Source: Clarireedia homoeocarpa
Lineage: Eukaryota > Ascomycota > Leotiomycetes > Helotiales > Rutstroemiaceae
DNA: 64,000 nucleotides
Direction: 5' to 3'
Assembly (NCBI GenBank): GCA_001465935.1
Contig: LNKV01000036.1
Span: 310,001 to 374,000 of the forward strand
Shown here: piece by piece, positions 23,457 through 34,336 of the stretch
Position numbering within the stretch: position 1 is the stretch's first letter
Layout: the number at the start of each line of letters is the position of its first letter
Notes under the pieces: generated by a model
The model's input: the letters and a program-made list of their open reading frames with translations, nothing else
Told to the model about the DNA's origin: nothing
The model's database searches: none
Translations under genes and position numbers: made by a program

Positions 23457-26400
23457 AGTCCATCACCTCGCTTATCATCACGTGCAGCCCTAGACATCCA
23501 CCCGGTGCTGCATAAGCGAGGTGAGCGTGGACGTTAGTGGCGGGCGGCTGTGTCACATTCTCTCATGCATGCATTAGCCCTAATTGCACTTTGCCGTTCA
23601 GGGAATAATCAAAGGACATGAACAGATGAACATGTACTTATGTATGTGGAAGGCTGGGGCAAAGTTCTAAAGCAGCGATAGTCATTCACAGCTAACTTAT
23701 TCAATGCATTCACACACATTCATTCACACACATTCATTCACATTTTGTCCCTCGATAAGGCAGGACTAATAATCACCCCGCGTGATATAATATCTGTGTA
23801 CGGCCGTACCGCGCTCGACTTTCACACCGATAATTCTCCCTATTCCTGGTGCATGACGGAGTATGAAGTACGAAAGCACCTATCAGAGGACCATAAGGCG
23901 ACAGAAAACAATAACGCGCCTGGCAGGACTTGGTCGGGTTTCCTACGCTCAACGGACATAGCGAAGTTTGCCTGTAGCAGCGCAGACTCATGCGGGCTGA
24001 ATCGCTTCATCTGTGCAATCGACCTCGTACATGTATGTACATGATGGAGTGGTAACGTTGTTTATGCCGATGCCAATGCCAATGCCATGGCAATGCCAAT
24101 TCTCCAACGGACATGCACTGCAGCCTGATATCGCATCCGGCTATGGTTGGCTGATGATGCATTTCCCCCGTCCACACAGCGAGCCTTCCTGCGCCACATT
24201 GGCTCTTTTGATAGGACATGGGCATGCAGAAGTATTGGTATGCGATGTGTATATTTAGAGTACGAGTACAGGTCTTTTCACTCTCGCACGACTCGCCCTC
24301 TTTTTTGCTGGATGCCTTGCGCATTCTACCATTTTAGAAGTGATGAATTATTGACATCTTTTCTCGGATCGACTCAGCACATATCAAACTACGTAGTCGT
24401 CCAATTCGGATCCGGATCTATTGCCAGCCGCAGCTGTGATCAATACGCAATACTGCAAATGCCGATTCGAAGTTCTAAACCTTGATGCGCGTCACGGAAG
24501 GTGGTATTGATCAAAGTCCGTTTCGACTCCAGGTCTAGTACAATACAGTATGCTTCCATGCCTGACAGTCGAGGAAACGGATTAACACAAACGCAAACAC
24601 TGATACTACCAGTCTACCGCAAACTCGAGGAGCTGAAACACAGCGGAGTAATTCTATGTGGTATTGCATAGGATAGGTACAACGAGAAGGTGGTAATGTA
24701 TGATTGATTTTGCTTACCCGGCCGCATAGTAAGTATGTACTCCGGGATATACGACAATTCCCGATTCGCGCAAAATGAATTGATCTGCTATTTTGCCAGG
24801 GGGGATACAAGCACATCATCGATTTCAATCCAAGAAAAATGAAGTCTTCAGCGAGCGCTGGTGACATATCAGCACCTGCCGGAAATGACTCCGGAACAAG
24901 CTGTCGTAAGAAGTTGAGCAGTACGTCAATACACAAAATCACAAGACAGGATCGGATTGACCGATATCGTTGAACTGCCAGCTGCGAGTGCGCTCAGGGT
25001 CCATGGTCTTGATCCTTCTAAACGTACCGTACCGTACCTGGTACAACATTTCTTGGTTGGACGAATTGCTCGTAAACATTTTTCTTTTCCCCTTGACAAA
25101 TTCACTGCACCTCCACCACACCACACCACCACATCGCTACCCAGGACGTAAAACGGCACAGTACGACCTAATGCTCCTCATCCTGCAAGGCTGTTTCGCC
25201 GTTGATTTCCAGGTTTTTTGTCTACGTCTCATTACCGTAAACGTACGAGTGTACACGTGCGTTACATCCAGGCACGAGTATACAGTGCCATAAGTGACTT
25301 ATCTATTCATGCGCCGCCTCCGCATTGCTTCAGGTTAACAAGATCTTGGACAGAAAAGTCAATAATATGAGATGATCTGCCACCCACCAACAATCTATCT
25401 CCCCAGTATACCGGTAAGTTCCAGGGAGACAAAGATAAGAAGTGAGGCTTTTCGCGGCAATCAAATATTCTGGTTCGTTGCTCCGCAAGAGTCTTGTTCC
25501 CCGTACATGTCTTGCAGATACATGCGCCATACCTCCTTATTTCCTTTCGTTTACTGCAAACCTGTACGAGTCACAAGATTGATTCTGTCGCCTGCTATCA
25601 CACTGCGTCAATTTGTGCCGCCGCCTAACGTCTACCAACGTTAATTTTTGTCATCGACATTTTTCCGTGCGGCGTCAATTATATACTTACAAGCAGACAG
25701 TTTAGTTTTTCCACCATTCGCAGAGCATTACATTGAGGCAAGCAGGAGATAAGACGCACCCACCTACTGTGGGAATGAGCTAGACGAGCTCTTGAAGGTT
25801 TCGATGCGACTAGCCTTCCTCCTCCTTGAGTTTACCATAATCGCGGCACATTATCTCTCCAACGATGAAACAACCTTATGCGATAGCCCATCTGCAGGGA
25901 GAATACCGCGCGCATGTAGTTTTAAAAACTAGATGCATGGATCTCACTACGATGCATCCAAGTTTTGCCTCATCTACAATATCTAGATGTGAGACGAGAC
26001 GTTGCTATGAAACCCGGCATTCGTGGCTCACAACATCCTTGAAAGAGAACCCCCATGTGACGATACAAAACATCTTTTCGAGGTTGATTTCTGTTCATTA
26101 TTATCTTTAATCTGCCCAAAGCAAGCGATGTTGAGGAACTCAATCTTTACTGCCACAGCAGAACCTAGCTTGCACATATTATATTTCTTTTCGAGAGGTT
26201 CTTGAAGTCTAGTAGTGCGGAATATCATTTTGATATGCACCAAGCTTTTATACGCAGTATCATTCACTGACCATGCAAGCTTCTCTCTGGGGTTTTCCCC
26301 TAGCAAGTACAATTACTGATTTACAAATTACCTTTAGTTCCACCAAGGATTAGGGTTCATCTAGAGCAAGTGCTCCTTCTGTCCTCTGGCCTCTCCTCAT

Positions 26401-26702
26401 ATACAAGAACGTCTGCTCTTCGCTTCAGCAAACTCTATTGTCGCCCACCACTGGGGAGAAGTGAATATCTCAATCTATGGAAACACCCAGTGTAGCCGAA
26501 CTCGCAGTAACAACACAAATCTAATCTACTTACACATCTTCAAACCCACTCGATACCATCCGGAGAGGTTTCTCCCACTATACACCCATTCATTCAAACA
26601 CCACTCACCGTACTCTTATCCACATCCGCAAACTCCAGCCACCTCACCTTCCATGACTTCAACCCAAAAAACAATCGATAACCCCCTCCTCCATCCATCC
26701 AT

Positions 26703-26765
26703 CCTCCTCCTCCTCCTCCTCCTCCTCCTCCTCAACTCATCCTATCCTATCCTATCCTATCCTAT
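26703..26765. repeat. CTC triplet array and CCTAT pentamer array
   Basis: A run of about ten CTC/TCC triplets (26703-26733) is followed by five perfect CCTAT copies (26741-26765), about 90 bp beyond the 3' end of the tRNA gene. Confidence 0.9.
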
Positions 26766-26840
26766 CCCATCATATCACCACCCTATTCATCCATCCCATC
26801 CCCATCCTCAAAAGTAAGAAAAAAAGGTAATAAACAGAAC

Positions 26841-26848
26841 AAAAAAAA
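26841..26848 (-). terminator. Pol III T-run terminator of tRNA-Ala
   Basis: A run of eight T on the minus strand begins 9 bases after the mature 3' end of the tRNA. It is the expected RNA polymerase III stop signal. Confidence 0.85.
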
Positions 26849-26856
26849 GAATTGAT

Positions 26857-26994
26857 TGGACTCGCGGGGAATCGAACCCCGGACCGCTCCCATATTTCGT
26901 CTTCCCCATCTCAACAACACCTATCTCTCTGATCTGTGAGGGATGGAAAGAACGCTGCTGCTAAGGGAGCATTATACCACTAAACCACAAGCCC
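26857..26994 (-). tRNA. tRNA-Ala (anticodon AGC) with a 66-nt intron
   Basis: The acceptor stem GGGCTTG pairs with CGAGTCC and includes a G3:U70 pair, the classic alanine identity element; the discriminator is A. The D arm is GTTTAGTGGTATAAT. The anticodon stem CTCCC/GGGAG encloses a loop starting TTAGCA, with AGC as anticodon. The T arm is CGGGG-TTCGATT-CCCCG. The 5' half is 26994-26959, the intron 26958-26893 (between positions 37 and 38, the standard nuclear tRNA intron site), and the 3' half 26892-26857, giving a 72-nt mature body. A- and B-box promoter sequences are internal to the gene. The intron is on the long side for a fungal tRNA. Confidence 0.93.
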
Positions 26995-27712
26995 GTGCTA
27001 TGTTGTATAAAAAGACGATACTTTATTGTACTTGTTATTCGAGGTGGATTTGTGGAGGAGAAAAATTTTTTGCATCTTGCTTTGTTTGTTTGTTCGTTCA
27101 GATCGAAAAACCTTTTTTTTTTTATTTTTTTATTTTTTTTTATTCTGGGTTTAGGCTCTCTTGGTTGGTTGGTGGGGTTGCGGTTATGAGCGAGATCTCC
27201 TGAGCTCCAGCCAGCCAGTCTGACCGGACCCGAGATTGATCTCCACTTGGGGGGTCTTTCTTGCCTTAGTAGGTTTTTCTGTATACTGGACATCTGTCCA
27301 TCTCTTCTTGATATCTGATTTCAGCCTTGGACGCTTGGATATCTAAGGTGGTATCAATACATTATATACCGAAAGACTAAGTTACTGTAGTACTAAAGAT
27401 TAAGGTTCCTTTCTTTCTTTGTCAAGGTAGTTGGTAAAACTCCACACATCCGTCCCATCTACGTGTCGCAACTACATATCCTCTAGCAAAATCCAGAGAC
27501 CACCTAGATGTAAAGCAAAAGACTCGTAGCAAACATCCGTCCATTCATTCAATCATTATCCCATCTGGTAAATCAAAAACTTTTCTCAATCCCTGTTCCT
27601 TCCTTGCTCTCACCCCTCCTCCATCCCAAATGTAAATCATCAGAATCACAAAAACATCCAACACCCAGTCCAAACCATCCCATCCATTCATTCCATATCC
27701 GCATCGTACACG
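26995..27712. other. Intergenic, no gene seen
   Basis: This contains a T-rich tract (about 27110-27142) and a CTTTCTTT stretch near 27410. It is the 5' flank of the tRNA and the 3' flank of the large membrane-anchored orphan. Confidence 0.55.
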
Positions 27713-30700
27713 CTAACCCCTCAACCTCGTAAAGAAAACCACCAGAAAAGCGACCAACCCGACAAACGTAGCCAAACCCCAGCAAGCCAAAGACAACCAC
27801 GCATAATTCTTCTGCCTCAGCGCAAAAGTTGCGAAATCGCCCTCGGTCCACCACATCATCAAACCATCCATATACCCACTAGCATACAAGAACAGCAACG
27901 GCGGGAAGAAGTTACACAGGATCAAGACGGTGATGGAAATAGTTCTTTTGCGGCGTGCTTCGAACATTACGTTGGAAGGATCACGAGACCAGGGTGAGAG
28001 CTTAGGACTTTCGAAGAGATGTTTCCATGTGTTTCCTTTCGTGTTTCCTCGAATGTGGTTGCCGATGGCAGGCTGGGACTCGAAGAATCCATCGAGTTTT
28101 GCGGCGTCTTGCATACCTTTTAGTTGATCTGTGCTGTATAAATCCTGCCAGCTTGGACGCTTTGGAGGAGCAAGAGGGGAGCGATAGACGAAGGTAGAAG
28201 TGCCGATCTCCTTGTTATGCTCTGGACCTTGAGTCTGGGATAGAATCGACGGTGCGTTAGATGTCGAAGGACAGTTCGTCGAAGCTAGGAGCGTCAGTGG
28301 CCGAAGTGTATTTGTCGGATATCCTTTTGTGCTGTTGTTTCGAATAGGAGCTTTCGCCGGCCTATTTGCTTGACATAGACTACCTTTGGGCTCATGCTTT
28401 GAAGTTGAGCGTAGATCTCTGTAAAACGCACCAGGTGGTCCTTTGACTAGTGGTTGATGGAATTGATTTCTCAGACCACCAGTAACTGGAGCGTCATTAA
28501 ACTCTCCATCTTTTGTATTCTGGGTTGTGGGTGTTGTTAGAGGCAGATCTTGGGTACTATCATCGTCCTTTTCGCCGAGTTCTAAGGCATATTTCCAGGA
28601 GCTTGGTAACTCCGAGACAACCGAATCTGGTCTATCTTCATTCACGGTGGTCACTTGAGGTTCCAATCCATCCAACTTCTCGGTCCAGTCGAATCTTAAC
28701 TGACCATCAACTTTCGACACTTTGGGTGATTTTCGTAGGTTCTGGTTGGGCCTAGTGAAGTCGGCACTCTCTTCACTCGTATGAAGTGAGGGTGGAAACA
28801 AGTTTATTTTCCGTCCCCGTGAAGACGGTTTTTGGGCATGTTTCATGACCTCTGGCGGAGGAGCCTTGAAAGGATTGATATGCGCTCTTCCTAGAGGTTG
28901 TGGATTGTAGTTGTAAAAGTTCTGAGGCGGCCGGAACCGATTTGAGTCTGCAAGATAACCATTTATTTTGTGTTCTCTGAAGACTGGGAGAAAGACTGGT
29001 ATATGAGTCTTCTTCAAGTCTCTTTGACGGTATTCACCATAGTATTGTATGTTACCAGGATGTTGTGCAATGCGGTCTGAAGATCGATATTCGTCAATGT
29101 GTGGTGCATCAGTGCTTTCGGTGCCGTCATCTGAGATATCTGCAATACTGCTTCCCGCTCTATTAACTAGACCCCCCATCATACTAGGGGTATTCTGTCT
29201 GCTTTGCATCATCGCTCCTGCTGCGCTTTCCCCTACAGTTTCCCAATCATTCAAGTCATCCTGTTCATTTGTGATGATTTCTTCCTTATCTTCTTCATTC
29301 TGGTGACTTTGAGGTGACTCCGGAGGTGAGTCGGGTAATTGACCGCTGTGGCTGATGGGGATTCGAACGACGTTTTGATGTTGGGCGGTGATCCAATTCT
29401 GGGGAATTGCTCCACGATCATAGAACGCCTGTGCTTGGGCAGCAAATTCCCTCTGGTCACTATTCAGGCTTCCTGCGTCTGATGGAGGTGTTGCTTCGAT
29501 ATTGAATCTTCTGGAAAAGTTCTTGCCCTTAGATGTGTTCCTCTCCAAGTGTGGATGCTCATGGTTGCTCAGCACTGAAGTTGATATGCTCTCCCTACTG
29601 TAAGCACTATAACCACTAGCTCGTCTCAATGCCTCGCTGACTTCTCTTTCCAGTGGCTGTCTCTGCATGATTGGATCCTCCCAATGGGGATCGTCCCCAT
29701 ATACTGAGAGATCATCAGCTGGAGAGATCACCACTTTTGGAGTGGTGTATATGTTCGGTGTCGCCAGTAGGTTTGGTATAGGGAATTGAGACATTATATC
29801 TTCTTCGATATCATCCTCGTCGGCTTTCAGACCATTTGTACGATTTTCCAAAGCTCTCCGCGGCGTTGATTGTACTGGCTGGGTGAGGTCTAGGAGTTTA
29901 CGTGTGTCACCATAAGATGACGATCGACCGAGATCTTGAGTTGTACTGGAAAGGAAATTTGGAGCGACAGCATTTGGTAACTGCGGCAGTGTATATTCTG
30001 GTGGCTGGCTCTCCTCCGCTAATCTTCCCGCCCGTCGTTGTTTCCGAATGTTTAGAGCAGACGGCCTCAACTCGACCCAGGTTGGTTTGGAGCTCAAATC
30101 CGCAACTTCATCAAGAGCGCGGTGAAGCTCTTGGGCCTTGAAGGCAATGTCTCCTCGAAGAGGGCTCTGTTCGCTCACATCATCCTCGCTATCCGACTCC
30201 AAACTGTTTATTCTGCTGGAATGAACGTAATGCTTGTAGATATCTCCAACCGTACTAGTAGCTCGTTGAATATCATAACTATGTCTCTTAGGATGTTCAT
30301 CTGAAACGCTCTTACGCAATAGTGACTCTCCTTCTCGGTAAAACGGTGTATATAAAGAATGCCGAGCTTGTCTGTAAGGGTTTATATGAGAGACATTCCT
30401 AGGACTGCCGTCATCGCGGCTGCTTGGCAGTAGTGACCCCGATGGTGCCTCGCCCAGACTTGAATGATAGATAGAGGAATCATTGTCGGGATTTGCAACA
30501 CTTGATTTCTCCCCACCACCAAGCCTGAATCCTTTTGCCTTCCTTGATTGTGCTTCTGATGTGAATGGGCTTGCTTCATCGCTCTCTTTCAAATGCACCA
30601 AGAAATCCCGAGTCTTTTTTCCTTTGCCGTCCCCCAAATTATCACGAGGCCATTGAGCTGCAGCTTCATAGGTGTCGTTAGCCTCTGGTGTGATGGGTGA

Positions 30701-31210
30701 CGATATATTTGCGAGAGCATTTTTGATATTGGTAAATAAAGTAGCTGGTTTTTCTTTGTCAGCGGGTGTTAGGCGTTGTTGTGATTTTGCTCGAGGCACA
30801 GGAGTATTATGCTCTGCATCAGGGTCATAACGCCCATGGGATAGCGCAATAGGTGGAGGAGGAAGCGGGATATTCTGCAGGAAGGATGCTACAGTAGCAC
30901 CGCGTTTTCGCTCCAAGTCTCGAAGTGGTATTGCTTCAACTTCATGAAGAGGCGCAGAAAGATTTGCTGGAATAGCATGTCGTCCACTAGCAGTTCTTGC
31001 ATGTCCAGAAGTAATGGATGAATGCGCGCTCTGTAGGTCGTGAAACACCGCTCTTACAGGTGTTTGTTTGCGGGTTGATGAAGGGAGTTCAACTTCTTGT
31101 GACGTGGATCGAGATATTGTCTTCCCAGAAGATTCATTCTGCCTATAATGATTCTGCGATGGCTTTGTCGCGTCCTTCCAATTGCTAAAACCGACCAATG
31201 GTTGAGACAT
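27713..31210 (-). CDS. Large orphan protein with two C-terminal membrane helices
   Basis: I do not recognise this as a named family. A single intronless frame of 1165 residues runs from the ATG at 31210 (MSQPLVGFSNW) to the stop at 27713. The frame remains open a little upstream but has no ATG there. The first ~1080 residues are Ser/Pro/Asn-rich, charged and probably disordered, with many SP and TP sites that could be phosphorylated. The last ~80 residues hold two hydrophobic helices (about 1090-1113 and 1137-1160) joined by a short loop, ending in TRLRG. The likely topology is a long cytoplasmic or nucleoplasmic domain tethered to an internal membrane by a helical hairpin. Function is unknown. 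Confidence 0.85.
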   Translation of the reverse strand: MSQPLVGFSNWKDATKPSQNHYRQNESSGKTISRSTSQEVELPSSTRKQTPVRAVFHDLQSAHSSITSGHARTASGRHAIPANLSAPLHEVEAIPLRDLERKRGATVASFLQNIPLPPPPIALSHGRYDPDAEHNTPVPRAKSQQRLTPADKEKPATLFTNIKNALANISSPITPEANDTYEAAAQWPRDNLGDGKGKKTRDFLVHLKESDEASPFTSEAQSRKAKGFRLGGGEKSSVANPDNDSSIYHSSLGEAPSGSLLPSSRDDGSPRNVSHINPYRQARHSLYTPFYREGESLLRKSVSDEHPKRHSYDIQRATSTVGDIYKHYVHSSRINSLESDSEDDVSEQSPLRGDIAFKAQELHRALDEVADLSSKPTWVELRPSALNIRKQRRAGRLAEESQPPEYTLPQLPNAVAPNFLSSTTQDLGRSSSYGDTRKLLDLTQPVQSTPRRALENRTNGLKADEDDIEEDIMSQFPIPNLLATPNIYTTPKVVISPADDLSVYGDDPHWEDPIMQRQPLEREVSEALRRASGYSAYSRESISTSVLSNHEHPHLERNTSKGKNFSRRFNIEATPPSDAGSLNSDQREFAAQAQAFYDRGAIPQNWITAQHQNVVRIPISHSGQLPDSPPESPQSHQNEEDKEEIITNEQDDLNDWETVGESAAGAMMQSRQNTPSMMGGLVNRAGSSIADISDDGTESTDAPHIDEYRSSDRIAQHPGNIQYYGEYRQRDLKKTHIPVFLPVFREHKINGYLADSNRFRPPQNFYNYNPQPLGRAHINPFKAPPPEVMKHAQKPSSRGRKINLFPPSLHTSEESADFTRPNQNLRKSPKVSKVDGQLRFDWTEKLDGLEPQVTTVNEDRPDSVVSELPSSWKYALELGEKDDDSTQDLPLTTPTTQNTKDGEFNDAPVTGGLRNQFHQPLVKGPPGAFYRDLRSTSKHEPKGSLCQANRPAKAPIRNNSTKGYPTNTLRPLTLLASTNCPSTSNAPSILSQTQGPEHNKEIGTSTFVYRSPLAPPKRPSWQDLYSTDQLKGMQDAAKLDGFFESQPAIGNHIRGNTKGNTWKHLFESPKLSPWSRDPSNVMFEARRKRTISITVLILCNFFPPLLFLYASGYMDGLMMWWTEGDFATFALRQKNYAWLSLACWGLATFVGLVAFLVVFFTRLRG

Positions 31211-32714
31211 ATCATGAGCGATTCGAAGATGAAAGCTGCTATGCACGCAGCAGAGATAATCGAAACTCGTCTATTTGGGGTATGCTATTGACGTCTGAGG
31301 TTGGATCCGAATGAGTTTGATACTTGAGGATAAAATTAGTATAGAGACGTGGTTTGACTACTCTTCTTTGGAATATATACTTATATAGCAAAGAAATTCT
31401 TGCTCTCTTCGGAGGAAAATGGTTGCTGTGGCCGGAAGCGTGTGCCTTTGCATTGGCATGAGACTGTGTCTAGAAGATTAAGATGAGCTCCGGACTCGAA
31501 ACTGAAGAGTGAGATGAAATCCTCGAATAAGTATCGAAGACGAATGATGGACTTAGCAAACAAAAGTGCAATGAGAGAATGTAGCAGGCTAGTATTGATT
31601 TGAAGTTCTTGTAGAATCTCACAGTAAGTTCCAACTTTGTTTTGACAGGCAGCGCCTGAATTAAATTTGAATTACAAGATGGGACGAAATCTTCTGGTTC
31701 GCGCGTCCGGCGCGTTGAAAGAGTAAACAAATTTCTGCTTCCCGGGTGTAGATTCGCCGTTCCGAGGTCGTCGACGCGCGAAAACGATGCAAGTGAATAC
31801 AGACTTTGGCTATCAGGCTTAGCACCCATACAGAGTCTTGCCTAAGGACAGCTACCTCTTCCAAGCAGAGGTTAAATACAAAAGACTCTCCCGTTTATGA
31901 GTGCTGGATGTTTGCAATTTACCACTAACTGCTGTTGAGAGTTATCAAATGGGACAACTCGGAATATGAAGTCTTGACGGTGAAGAATTTTGAGGTATTT
32001 ATGAGCGGAACGAGGGAAGGAGCAACGACTTCCTCCTGCTGAGACCTAATTTATCCATCACCTCCATCACCTCCGTTACCAGAGACCCAAAGACCCAGAG
32101 ACGCATTTTCACTGATGCCGTAGTAACAACACTGATGCCGTACGGAATATATCAAAACATTGCTATCCTGCGACAATATCACACAGCCTACTTGTAGACA
32201 TGCTTGTAGGCATGCTCATATATGGGCTCGAATACGGGTGTCATGATGCAGGACCTTGACTGGCCAGAGCAATGGAAATTGTTCTGATGTAAACATGGAC
32301 TACGGCATTAGTGTGCCCCAATGTAGAATGTTCCGGGACCTAGGATTGAGCGTTGAAGTGACGATATTGATGATGTGCTTGAGTAAAGATGTCGTTGTGG
32401 TGGAAGCGACAGTTAGGTCTTAGCGTCTTGGCAAGACTCGACCCGTACCGATTAGATAACAATCAACCTCACACAAACCGAGTTCTAGGTCTTCTCCAAT
32501 AATCTTCAATAATCACAACAAGAGTCCCAACTACCTGAATCTTTGGGCGCGTTCTTTTCAGATTAATTGAATATTCTACTGTCAATCACAAAAAATAATC
32601 ACATCGCGAAACTCAAGAAAACCAAGTCCCGAGTTAATCAAGTGAGCATATCGAAGCTCTCTCCAACAGGCTACAAGCTCTATTTACACTTGTCCAAATC
32701 ATCAACCATACGAA
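31211..32714. promoter_or_regulatory. Divergent intergenic region, orphan (-) / csn7 (+)
   Basis: About 1.5 kb separates two genes transcribed away from each other, so it should hold both promoters. I see no convincing gene in it. Short frames on the minus strand around 31.4-31.9 kb are not supported. An imperfect repeat (ACTGATGCCGTA twice, 32110-32145) is present. Confidence 0.5.
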
Positions 32715-33659
32715 ATGGAGCAAACAAAAGCACTAAATGCTTTAGCAGTATGTCTTATAGAATTACGCTCTACGTAGTTGTATTATACTAATCCCGAACC
32801 CGCACAGCCATTTCTAGCCCTCACCAAATCCGCAACCTCGCCCCGCGCCGCTGTCGACCTTATAACCCGCGCGACCTCCGCACCCGGCACCTACCTTTTC
32901 AGCGAGCTCCTCAGCACTCCTCAAATTCAAGCTCTCTCCGATGCCGAGCCCTCCCAATCCGTCCATCTCACCCTCCTGAAAATCTTCAGCTACGGCACCT
33001 ACTCTGACTACACATCCGACCCCACGCTGCCCTCCCTCAGCCCCGCACAAGCTCTCAAGCTTCGCCAACTCTCATTCTTGAGCCTTGCCAAAAACCCCTC
33101 TGACTTGAGCTATCCAAAACTGCAGGCCGCTCTTTCTCTACAAGATGTGCGCGAGCTGGAAGATCTTGTCATCAGTGCTATCTACGCTGGTCTCATAACA
33201 GGTACTCTAGACCCGTACAACCAGACCGTGTGCGTCTCATCCGTAGCACCATTACGCGATCTTCCACCCAACACGATCCCCAGCATGCTCAGCACACTGT
33301 CCGCATGGTCGAACCGCTGCACAACAACGCTCGCCTCGCTAGAAGCACAGATTGCGTCGATCAAAGCAGAGGCGTTGCGACGTCATCGCGACGAGCAGGA
33401 ATGGAACGCACATGTAGAGAAACTGCTGGAGACGAAGCCGGAAGCCGGAGCGTCCAATTCCGCGGCGGGGAACACGGGGTTCGGGAGCGGTTTTGGAAAG
33501 ACGTTGAGGGGGACTTTGATGGGGAAGAGAAATGCGTTAAGTGAGGATAGTGATGAGGATATGGAGGATGAGGATGGAGATGGAGAGGGGAAGACGGCGC
33601 ATATGGGGAAGGAGAGGAGCTCGAAGAAGAGGGGATTTGGTATGGGGTTTGGGAAATGA
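32715..33659 (+). CDS. csn7: COP9 signalosome subunit 7 (CSN7)
   Basis: CSN7 is a PCI-domain subunit of the COP9 signalosome, which removes Nedd8 from cullins and so tunes cullin-RING ubiquitin ligases; in filamentous fungi the complex also affects development and light response. Exon 1 (32715-32747) encodes MEQTKALNALA. A 60-bp intron (32748-32807, GTATGT donor, ACTAAT branch, CAG acceptor) precedes exon 2 (32808-33659). The total is 294 residues. The PCI domain covers about residues 40-165 (LLKIFSYGTYSDY, LRQLSFLSLA, LEDLVISAIYAGLITGTLD). A helical tail follows, then a Gly/Lys-rich acidic C-terminus ending in KKRGFGMGFGK. The short first exon is supported because it restores the family-typical N-terminus. 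Confidence 0.92.
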
Positions 33660-34336
33660 GTGAGAATAGGGAGGTAAAGGAAGCTAGACGAGCATAGGTT
33701 ACAGAGGGTACCATCAATCGCTCTTCTTTCCTCCCTGTCATTACAAGACATCGGGCTGCTGGATATGGAGTTGTTAAATCAGAGAAAGGAGTAAAGTGCA
33801 TCATGGGAATACCCCTTCCTTCGGGAGATGGACGGATGAGCAGCAGGGATACGCATATATATGACAACAAAGTAGAGTTCACAACCCTTTTACAAGACGT
33901 TGTTTCCATTTCAAAAAGGCATCCAACCCAGAAATGTCCTTATTAGCTTCTATACCAGATAGAAGAGAGAGCATAATCAAAACAAAAAGATTTACGAAAA
34001 CCATAGCCAGCCTGGCCTTTTTAGTAACAGAAAAGATGATTTGTGGAAAATAAAGAGTATTTATCTAAAAAGTAGGAAAGTCAAATAGTACTTGCAACGC
34101 CATGTGGTATCCCCCGCTCCCACTCCTTGACCAAATCCCTACTAATGTACAAAAAAAAGGGGGCGCTCATATGAGCCAGAAAAAAGACACAAAGAAAAGT
34201 ATGGCCATAAAAACACCTCGCTCTTACAAACGCAGAATAGGTTCCCAATATACCTTTCCTTAACTTCCGTCCTTTCCCATTCCCAATTTTTCGGTATCTA
34301 CGATTACAATGAGCAGCTGACGGATTGATCTTATAA
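33660..34336. other. Convergent 3' region, csn7 / Rax1-like
   Basis: This region contains the two 3' untranslated regions only. No gene was recognised. Confidence 0.6.

Larger units (their letters stand above)
20894..26840. other. 6-kb gene-poor, repeat-rich upstream region of the orphan gene
   Basis: No protein gene was recognised. It contains many tandem and direct repeats, listed separately, and a few short hydrophobic or cysteine-bearing frames without support. By position it is the upstream region of the orphan at 18833-20893 and extends to the tRNA-Ala gene. A long untranslated leader or a non-coding RNA could be hidden here but cannot be shown from sequence alone. Confidence 0.55.

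Noticed and set aside
26461..26817. 118-codon frame with a run of ten leucines
   Set aside because: It is a translation of the CTC triplet and CCTAT arrays; there is no family resemblance and it sits in simple repeat DNA.
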